In this document: positions 30,431 through 36,251 of the stretch, in pieces
How the letters are laid out: every line of letters starts with the position of its first letter
How positions within the stretch are numbered: position 1 is the stretch's first letter
Virus record (IMG/VR): IMGVR_UViG_3300042987_002718
Location: 1-36,251 of that record
Strand: one strand, 5' to 3'
From: a virus
DNA: 36,251 nucleotides
The notes under the pieces: generated by a model
The model's database searches: none
Seen by the model: the letters and a program-made list of their open reading frames with translations, nothing else
What the model was told of the DNA's origin: nothing
Translations under genes and position numbers: made by a program

Positions 30431-30467
30431 CATCTCTGTGCAGGTTTTGTTATATTGAAGATGTCAA
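30427..30467 (+). promoter_or_regulatory. strong promoter, second copy, with inverted repeat
   Basis: TTGACA (30427-30432) and TATATT (30451-30456) spaced 18 bp. TTGACATCT (30427-30435) and AGATGTCAA (30459-30467) form perfect 9-bp arms. Nearly identical to the promoter at 29888 over about 40 bp. Confidence 0.75.
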
Positions 30468-30490
30468 GAAAACAACCACGGAGACAAGCA

Positions 30491-30682
30491 ATGAACATTC
30501 TAGAAATGAAGCAAGTCAAATCTTTAGAGCCCGGTCAAACCAAGGCTGTTGCTCAACCAGGAAAAGACGGTCAATTGATGGCTAATCGCTCCAAGGATAA
30601 AGATGGGAGAACCCTGACAATCTATCGTCAATTGACTACAGGAGGAATTGAATTAATATCTGTTGTCAAATTCCCCGCGTAG
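30491..30682 (+). CDS. small hypothetical protein, second strong promoter
   Basis: 63 aa: MNILEMKQVKSLEPGQTKAV, then a charged segment RSKDKDGRTLTIYRQL and a final beta strand GIELISVVKF. ATG at 30491, preceded by CCACGGAGACAAGCA; the in-frame upstream start at 30455 falls inside the promoter and is rejected. No homology recognised to the 73-aa protein, although their promoters and leaders are duplicates. Confidence 0.6.
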   Translation: MNILEMKQVKSLEPGQTKAVAQPGKDGQLMANRSKDKDGRTLTIYRQLTTGGIELISVVKFPA

Positions 30683-30697
30683 TTTTCTTTGTGTGAT

Positions 30698-30946
30698 CTA
30701 ATCCATAACCGACGCAGAAAAAGCCACATCAATTTCAGCCAGGGCCTTATCAATGCTCTGGCTTCTTTTTTGCCAGGTATCGCCCCCGTCTAAGCCTCGA
30801 CAGGGGTTGATGCACTTCCGACCCTTGGCAGAGGCATTGCAGACAAGTCCCGCTAAATCCAATTCAGAGCCGGGTTTGCCCGTTGACCAGTAGAGCTGAT
30901 CATCGATCCATTTGGCTTGGCAGGTAGGGCAAGTTTTGGTAGTCAT
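30698..30946 (-). CDS. Cys-rich hypothetical protein
   Basis: 82 aa. KTCPTCQAKWIDDQLYWSTGKPG...LVCNASAKGRKCINPCRG gives five to six Cys that could hold a zinc ion; the C-terminal half is helical. A GTG 9 bases upstream (30955) is an alternative start. A promoter-like TTCATTGCTATTAT, similar to those of the two antirepressor-like genes, is located upstream (30973-30986). It lies between the accessory cluster and the tape measure gene on the same strand as the latter. Confidence 0.55.
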   Translation of the reverse strand: MTTKTCPTCQAKWIDDQLYWSTGKPGSELDLAGLVCNASAKGRKCINPCRGLDGGDTWQKRSQSIDKALAEIDVAFSASVMD

Positions 30947-30972
30947 GGGGAACACTCAACAACAATCCATTG

Positions 30973-30986
30973 ATAATAGCAATGAA
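30973..30986 (-). promoter_or_regulatory. promoter-like element, third copy (minus strand)
   Basis: TTCATTGCTATTAT on the minus strand aligns with TTCATTGCTACAAT at 18910 and 28839, with TATTAT in the -10 position. Start codon 26 bases downstream (30946). Confidence 0.45.
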
Positions 30987-31010
30987 GTATCGTCGAGATG
31001 GTAAAATTGC

Positions 31011-34000
31011 CTACCGGATTGTGCGGCGGATCATCTCGGCTTGTTCCCTCGCCATACTGCGTTCGCTACGACGGAACCGATCCTCTGGATTGTTGTAAAC
31101 ATTCTGAATCGTGACGTTCATCCCTCCACTGGAACCACCCCCAGAGCCAGACTCCATCGCCATAGTCAGCACGGGCAGGCGGCCAGTCTGGTTAACTGAA
31201 GCCAACAGGGCCGGCCCGAGGTTACGGGTAGCGGCGGCATTGAGGACAAACTCGCCCCGGTGAACAATGCCGGCTGGCTGGGACGGACTCCCAGGGCCAG
31301 TGTAGCCACCAGAAGCAAAGCCAAATAAGCCACCAAAGAGATTGCCAAGCATTCCCAGGAAACCACCGCCACCGCCTTTATTGGCTCCCGATAGGCCCTC
31401 GGTGGAGAGTCCCAGCATTTTGAATAGTTCCACTGTGGCCAACTGTGCCGCCAATTGGGAGACGGTTTGCAGGATAGAACGGGCCATGTTGCCAAAGGCA
31501 TCCGACAGGCTCTGAGTACCCGATAGGACGTTCTCAAAGAAAGTAGATAACGCTCCTCGGCCAATATCCTCTAGTTCTTTGGCAAGGGAGCCGACTTGCT
31601 CTAGGGATTTAACCCGAGCATTGGAAATGGCGGTTTCCTGTTGAATGGCCCTGTCTTTTTCCTCGGTAGTGAGGTCTGTCCGTTGCTGGATTTCTAACAG
31701 GGTAAGCCTCAGGGCCAGTTGTTCCCGCAGGATTTCCAGCTTCTTCACCTCGGCGGCGTTCTGCTCCAATTGGGCCAGGGTGATGCGGCGATTCACCTCC
31801 TCTAGCTCCAGGCTGACGTTTTTCTGTTGGTCGGCAAGGGAAAGAGCAAAGTCTCCCCCAAAAGGAGCAGGGCCTGGCCCTCCAAAGCGCGGTAGGTTCC
31901 CTTCTCCGATTTGATAGCTGAGATTGCCGGGAAAACTGAGGGAGGATTGAGAGACGCTGGTTACTAGGCCCTTGCTGGCCTCGACAACGGCAGAGGTCAA
32001 AATCTCCTTGAGCGGGTCGAGGATCAGGATAGTGGAAGCCTGCTTACTGATACCTTCCAGCGTGGCACTGCCCTGGAAAATAGATCCAAAGATTTGACTA
32101 CCAAATTGGGGAATCGTCGGGGTGGTGGTGCCGAAGCGGGGCAATCTCATTCTCGGGTCGAGGTAATATGCCCCTGGTTCCTGGCGTTGGGCCAGGGATA
32201 AATCCAGGTTAGCCATGGTTTGCACCTGACGCTTTTCCTCCCGGATGGCCCTGAGTTCTAGTGCGATGTTGCGGCTATCGGTGACACGTTCCCCTGCCTT
32301 CTGGCGGCGAATCTTATCGGCCTGCTGGGCCTGTAGGTTTTCCTCGGCAAAGGTCAACTCCTGGAGCCGGATTCGGGCCTGTTGGGTGATGGTTTGGCTC
32401 TCGGTGAGCTTGCCCTGCTTTTTGTCTAGTTCTAGCTGGAATTTGAGCCGGTCTAGTTGTTGTTTCTGGATTTGCTGGCGTTCCGTGCTGGCCCGGTTAA
32501 AGGCCTCTTGCTGGATTTTATCTAGGCTTTCCTGTGCATTTTGTAATTGGCTAAGGGTCTCACTAGAGCTTTTAATCTGGCCCTCGACGCTCTCTTTGAT
32601 TTTTAGGACGCTATCAGCATAGCCATAGCCAGCGCTTAGATTGCCTGTCCCTGCGTTATAAGCGGCTAGGGCCTTGCGGGTATCCCCGTTAAACTTGACT
32701 AGCAATTTCTGGAAGTACCGAATCCCAATCTCAATGTTTTTCTGGGGGTCGTAGCGGTCTTCTTTCTGGTAGCCAGCCTCAACAGCGGCCCCCCAGCCTA
32801 CCTGCATAGAGCCAACAAAAGGCCCGTAGGCGTTGGTGCTAGGTGATTGCAAGATTTTCCCTGTCCTCCGGTTCAGGTGGGTGATATTCTGGGGATTGCC
32901 TCCACCGGATTCTTTGGCGGCAATGGCGATGGCTGTTGATGGATCAAGTCCAAGCTGCCGGGCCGTGTCGTAGATTTGCTTGGCTATAGGGTTAGAGAAT
33001 AGTGCGCTAGTTGATTGACTGGTTGAGGATGCGGCACTGAGGCTTGTCCCTAGAATTTGCCCCAGAGGGGATGATGTTATGCCCTGTTGCTTTAATCGTG
33101 GTAATGCCATTTTTAAAGCATCGACCACAGCCTGTTTGCTTTTAGTCGTTCCCGCATTGCCCCTTGCATCTAGAGCATCGTGCAGTAATACAATATCCCC
33201 TCCTCCAGCTTTTAGTATTTGATTTGCAATTGATTGGGCGCTAGTAGAAGGCTTCCAGTCGTTGGTATCAACAGACCAGTATGCAGTGCTTAACCCCATT
33301 TGATTGACTCTTTGCTGGTATGCTTGCTGTCCGTTGTAGCTACCGGCACCATAGGGGAATCTAAACATAGTAGGAGTGTAGTCTGGGACAATCCCTTTCA
33401 AAACTCCCAATGTGTCCTCAATTTCCTTTTTCTGTTGAGCAGGAGTGATTTTTGTAAAATCGGGGTGAGTCATGCTGTGTACACCCAACTCATGCCCCTC
33501 GTTAACTATTCTCCGAATGATTTCCGGGTATTTCTCCGCTCGTTGTCCTACGACAAAAAACGTCGCCTTCATCCCATTTGCTTTTAGCTGATCCAATACT
33601 TTATTCGTCCAATTTGGATCTGGCCCATCGTCAAAGGTGAGTGCAATTTGATTTTTGGGAATTTTCTGTATCTGCTGACTAATATTGCTGGCATTAATGT
33701 TAATGGGATCTCTGCGACTGACTTGCTGATTGCTTGACTGTGACTTAGCTGGTTGAGTTGCTCCTGTTGGGACGGGTCGGCTGGTGGTGGTAGAACCTGA
33801 CTGACCTCCATTTTTTAAGTATTTATCATCAAAAGCTACCACTAAATCCGATGCTCCGCTATTGGTTACCCAACTAGCAATTTTCTTGATTTGGTTTGGA
33901 TCTGTGAAAACGAGGCACCCAGCACTTCCAGGCGTAATATTGTCTAAGTGAAATCCTATTCCGCTTCGATTTGTTGAAAAAGTTGGAGTTAACCCAATCC

Positions 34001-36098
34001 ATGCCGGGCCAATATTTCCACTAGGAAGCTTTTGTTGGTTATAACCGCTCAAGTTTTGATTTAATACGCTTTTGGCTTCTGCTGTGTTTATTTTCCATGT
34101 TCCCTCTGGAGGTGGAGCCATGCTTTTTGCAACGTTCGTTTTTCCCTTCCCAAAATCCCCCTGCGTTCTGCGTTGCCCTGTAGATCCGCCAATGAATGTA
34201 TCAATGACTTTTCCATCCTTTACAAGGCTATATTGCAGAATATCCAATCCATTCGCGTCTTTCTGTCCGGTTCTGGTCGCTACAATTTTAGTCCCCTTGA
34301 TTGATGAAAAATCAAATCCAGTGGAACCAGAGCTGTTACCTCCCCCATAGCCAGATGAGCGCATGGCCCGTTCTCCTGGGGTATCGGGAACACCGCCGCC
34401 CTGAGCCATGAAGTTCTGAGCTACAGTCTCGGCTACTTTTTGCCGATTACCTGGGAACCACATTGGCATACCCCGAGCCTCCCAAGCTTTTGCCTCTGCC
34501 TCAAAGGCCGCCATATAAGCCTTGGCTTGGTCTTCTCCCATGGATTCGGCTATCTGACGAGCGATCCGCTTCTCTGGGGAGAGCATCCACTCCCATCCCT
34601 CCCCGGCTTTGTTGATTTCCTTGCCCAGGGCCACCATTGCCTGAACAGCCAAGCCGATAACTTTGACGAATCCCTCCATCGCCTCCACTGCATCCTGGAT
34701 AGCTCTGGGATTCTCCTGGAGGTATTGCAACAGGCCTTTGGCTAGTTCCGTAACACTTTGCAGGGCCACTTTAACGCCAGAGGTCAACGCCTGATTTAGA
34801 GCCTTAGCAATGCCTGGGTTTTGGCTGATATAGTCCTTAAAGCTTTGGGCCTGAGCATTTAGGTCTTTCCATATTTCCTGATTGTTGCCGAGGGGGTCTA
34901 GGGTCTGGACAATAATATCGAGCACTGCCGACAGGGCCGGACTAATGCCCTGATAGATGCTGTTGTAGATCTTGGTGAAGGCATCATTCAGGTTAGACAA
35001 TTTGACGGCAGTAGTAGCCCCCAATTTATCCATCAGCCCAAAGAAGCGGCCCCCTTCTGAGGTGACGGATCGGAGAACCTTGTCCACCTCCTCAAAGCTC
35101 AACTGTAAGCCCTCGCTGGAACCCTTGATCTGGCCCAGTTCCTTAGCGGATTTGCCCAACGCCTTGGCAATGTCCTCCATGCTCAGTCCAGCATTGAGCA
35201 ATTGGTTAATATCCTGGCCCAGGGCCCGGCCCTGGTTCTTGATTTGGGTATAGACAAAGAGAAGCTGGCTCAGGGGTTTGTCGGCCCCGGCGGCGATTTC
35301 CCCAAGCATCTTGATCGTCGGGATTAGCTGATCCGCTGGGGTTTTGGTGGCTAATAACTGCTTGGCGGCCTCGGTGACTTCGGGTAATTCAAAGGGCGTA
35401 GTTGCGGCAAAGTCCCGGACTTCCTTCATTACCCGTTTGGCCTCTTCGGCGGAACCCAGGAAGGTTTCAAAAGCCACTGCGGTTTTCTCCGTCTGTGCCC
35501 CGACTTGGATCACGCTCCCGGCTAATTGTTGCATCGAGGAGGCTAGATTCTGGATGACGGAGGTGGCCAGGTTGGCCAGGACATTCTTAAAAATGCTGTA
35601 GCCTTCCCCAGCCTTTTGCCCTGCGATAGCCAGAGCATTTATTTCCTTGGTGGTTTCCTTGGCTGATTCTCCCGTCTGATCTAACTGCCGGTCAAGTTCT
35701 GCCAGTTTTTGGGTGAGCTTGGCTTGGGCATTAGCCACATCCTGAGCACTGGCCACACCGCTGGACTTGATGGCATTGAAGGCAGAGATCGCCGCCTGCT
35801 TCTGGTTCTCAATGCTCTGGGAGGTCTTCACCCCCAACTCCCGGAAGGCATTATTAACAACGGTATTCACCTGCTTAACCGCCGATTCCAAGTCTTTTGC
35901 GGCCTGTTGAGCGGCCCTGGGGTTCTCGGGAATTAGGGCACTACCGGCGGCCGCCTTCACACTCTGCTGGGCCTGGCGTACACTTTGCTGGGCCTGTTGG
36001 AGCGCATTCTCAAAACTGGCCCCGACCCGATTCATGGAGGCGATGGCCTCGTTAAAGCCTTCGGTGCTAAATTTGACGCTAAGAGTTCTGCTCGCCAT
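31011..36098 (-). CDS. tape measure protein with L,D-transpeptidase-like, NodB deacetylase and SLT domains
   Basis: 1695 aa. Residues about 1-385 are a tape measure core (FLGSAEEAKRVMKEVRDFAATTPFELPEV...). About 700-745 show GIGFHLDNITPGSAGCLVF (His717, Ser725, Cys728), like an L,D-transpeptidase/YkuD catalytic motif. About 815-1015 form a NodB polysaccharide deacetylase (TFDDGP with Asp823-Asp824, His874, His878, RFPYGAG, DTNDW). About 1040-1175 form a lytic transglycosylase (Glu1063 in AAKESGG, AYNAGTGN). Coiled coil follows, then a Gly-rich end (FASGGYTGPG...HRGEFVLN) typical of tape measures. It sets tail length and likely opens the wall during injection. A dispersed motif lies 27 bases upstream. 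Distant from, and opposite to, the chaperone gene. Confidence 0.9.
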   Translation of the reverse strand: MASRTLSVKFSTEGFNEAIASMNRVGASFENALQQAQQSVRQAQQSVKAAAGSALIPENPRAAQQAAKDLESAVKQVNTVVNNAFRELGVKTSQSIENQKQAAISAFNAIKSSGVASAQDVANAQAKLTQKLAELDRQLDQTGESAKETTKEINALAIAGQKAGEGYSIFKNVLANLATSVIQNLASSMQQLAGSVIQVGAQTEKTAVAFETFLGSAEEAKRVMKEVRDFAATTPFELPEVTEAAKQLLATKTPADQLIPTIKMLGEIAAGADKPLSQLLFVYTQIKNQGRALGQDINQLLNAGLSMEDIAKALGKSAKELGQIKGSSEGLQLSFEEVDKVLRSVTSEGGRFFGLMDKLGATTAVKLSNLNDAFTKIYNSIYQGISPALSAVLDIIVQTLDPLGNNQEIWKDLNAQAQSFKDYISQNPGIAKALNQALTSGVKVALQSVTELAKGLLQYLQENPRAIQDAVEAMEGFVKVIGLAVQAMVALGKEINKAGEGWEWMLSPEKRIARQIAESMGEDQAKAYMAAFEAEAKAWEARGMPMWFPGNRQKVAETVAQNFMAQGGGVPDTPGERAMRSSGYGGGNSSGSTGFDFSSIKGTKIVATRTGQKDANGLDILQYSLVKDGKVIDTFIGGSTGQRRTQGDFGKGKTNVAKSMAPPPEGTWKINTAEAKSVLNQNLSGYNQQKLPSGNIGPAWIGLTPTFSTNRSGIGFHLDNITPGSAGCLVFTDPNQIKKIASWVTNSGASDLVVAFDDKYLKNGGQSGSTTTSRPVPTGATQPAKSQSSNQQVSRRDPININASNISQQIQKIPKNQIALTFDDGPDPNWTNKVLDQLKANGMKATFFVVGQRAEKYPEIIRRIVNEGHELGVHSMTHPDFTKITPAQQKKEIEDTLGVLKGIVPDYTPTMFRFPYGAGSYNGQQAYQQRVNQMGLSTAYWSVDTNDWKPSTSAQSIANQILKAGGGDIVLLHDALDARGNAGTTKSKQAVVDALKMALPRLKQQGITSSPLGQILGTSLSAASSTSQSTSALFSNPIAKQIYDTARQLGLDPSTAIAIAAKESGGGNPQNITHLNRRTGKILQSPSTNAYGPFVGSMQVGWGAAVEAGYQKEDRYDPQKNIEIGIRYFQKLLVKFNGDTRKALAAYNAGTGNLSAGYGYADSVLKIKESVEGQIKSSSETLSQLQNAQESLDKIQQEAFNRASTERQQIQKQQLDRLKFQLELDKKQGKLTESQTITQQARIRLQELTFAEENLQAQQADKIRRQKAGERVTDSRNIALELRAIREEKRQVQTMANLDLSLAQRQEPGAYYLDPRMRLPRFGTTTPTIPQFGSQIFGSIFQGSATLEGISKQASTILILDPLKEILTSAVVEASKGLVTSVSQSSLSFPGNLSYQIGEGNLPRFGGPGPAPFGGDFALSLADQQKNVSLELEEVNRRITLAQLEQNAAEVKKLEILREQLALRLTLLEIQQRTDLTTEEKDRAIQQETAISNARVKSLEQVGSLAKELEDIGRGALSTFFENVLSGTQSLSDAFGNMARSILQTVSQLAAQLATVELFKMLGLSTEGLSGANKGGGGGFLGMLGNLFGGLFGFASGGYTGPGSPSQPAGIVHRGEFVLNAAATRNLGPALLASVNQTGRLPVLTMAMESGSGGGSSGGMNVTIQNVYNNPEDRFRRSERSMAREQAEMIRRTIR

Positions 36099-36124
36099 GG
36101 GGGATTCCTATCAAGTCCTCTCCC

Positions 36125-36140
36125 ATTGTGAATTTAGTCT
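36125..36140 (-). promoter_or_regulatory. dispersed 16-bp motif, copy 9 (minus strand)
   Basis: Minus strand AGACTAAATTCACAAT, 12 of 16 matches to the consensus. Its TAA is the stop of the upstream partial gene, and it lies 26 bases before the tape measure ATG. Confidence 0.5.
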
Positions 36141-36251
36141 GGCCCTGACTGCTCTAGCTTTTTCCGTCTGCGGTATTCGCGCATATACTCGGCCCTGTTA
36201 CGTCTCTGATCGTATTGTCGTCGCATTTCCCTAACATCTTCCTTTTGTCGA
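36134..36251 (-). CDS. basic protein, 3' part only (runs off the window)
   Basis: The last 38 codons of a minus-strand gene: REMRRQYDQRRNRAEYMR and then REYRRRKKLEQSGPD. Very Arg-rich and helical, as in the C-terminus of small phage proteins preceding tape measures. Position would fit a chaperone or an HNH-associated protein; not identifiable from this piece. Confidence 0.4.
   Translation of the reverse strand, partial: RQKEDVREMRRQYDQRRNRAEYMREYRRRKKLEQSGPD

Noticed and set aside
30851-30866. Motif-like CGCTAAATCCAATTCA
   Set aside because: Inside the Cys-rich gene, antisense to it, with a poor 3' half and no gene starting downstream.
33940-33950. Tenth copy of the dispersed motif (TTGTCTAAGTG on the plus strand)
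   Set aside because: It lies inside the tape measure coding sequence, opposite to it, and lacks the CCAGAAT half.

Overview
The window is the structural and lysis half of a tailed-phage genome (siphovirus-like), either a free phage or a prophage. It encodes small and large terminase, portal, a fused prohead protease/HK97 capsid, neck proteins, tail tube, a frameshifted tail chaperone, a very large tape measure, a tail tip and fibres, and a GH19 endolysin. I see no integrase, lysis repressor, replication gene, tRNA or rRNA. The host is probably a cyanobacterium. This is tentative: it rests on the style of the fibre proteins (a DRWWKTDDGTEWYWNG motif), the AntA/BRO-like genes and the Cys-rich CKxGQACGNxCI modules. 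I noticed no HIP1 octamers.

Layout. 0-2.5 kb: DNA packaging. 2.6-9.5 kb: a connector protein and the portal, interrupted by two paralogous ADP-ribosyltransferase-like genes, each followed by a small gene of one further shared family. The portal carries the same Cys-rich module plus a ParB-like domain at its C-terminus. 9.5-13.1 kb: protease-capsid and head completion. 13.1-15.6 kb: AT-richer fibre or decoration-like genes. 15.6-18.3 kb: a small DNA-binding-like protein, a membrane protein, tail terminator, tail tube and the -1 frameshift chaperone. 16.4-21.2 kb holds moron-like inserts: two coiled-coil membrane proteins and a 2-oxoglutarate oxygenase on the minus strand, and an antirepressor-like gene and a GIY-YIG nuclease on the plus strand. 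21.2-26.1 kb: lysis, tail tip and receptor-binding proteins (+). 28.8-26.1 kb: DUF2163, NlpC/P60 and DUF2460-like tail proteins (-). 28.9-30.7 kb: small accessory genes with duplicated strong promoters (+). 36.1-31.0 kb: tape measure (-), which contains three different cell-wall-active domains.

Control signals. A 16-bp asymmetric motif (consensus TGTCTAAATCCAGAAT) occurs nine times, always in the sense orientation just before a gene or gene block, on both strands. It is a promoter, stoperator-like or start-associated element. Two antirepressor-like genes share a promoter, an identical 21-nt start region and a two-hairpin leader whose inner stem differs by compensatory changes, which is good evidence for a structured RNA. 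Two small genes share a strong TTGACA promoter embedded in an inverted repeat.

The most unusual system is the pair of ADP-ribosyltransferase/partner cassettes wrapped around a portal-ParB fusion and linked by the common Cys-rich module. I infer virion-carried effectors with cognate partner or immunity proteins, but function is not shown by sequence alone. Base-composition remarks are by eye.
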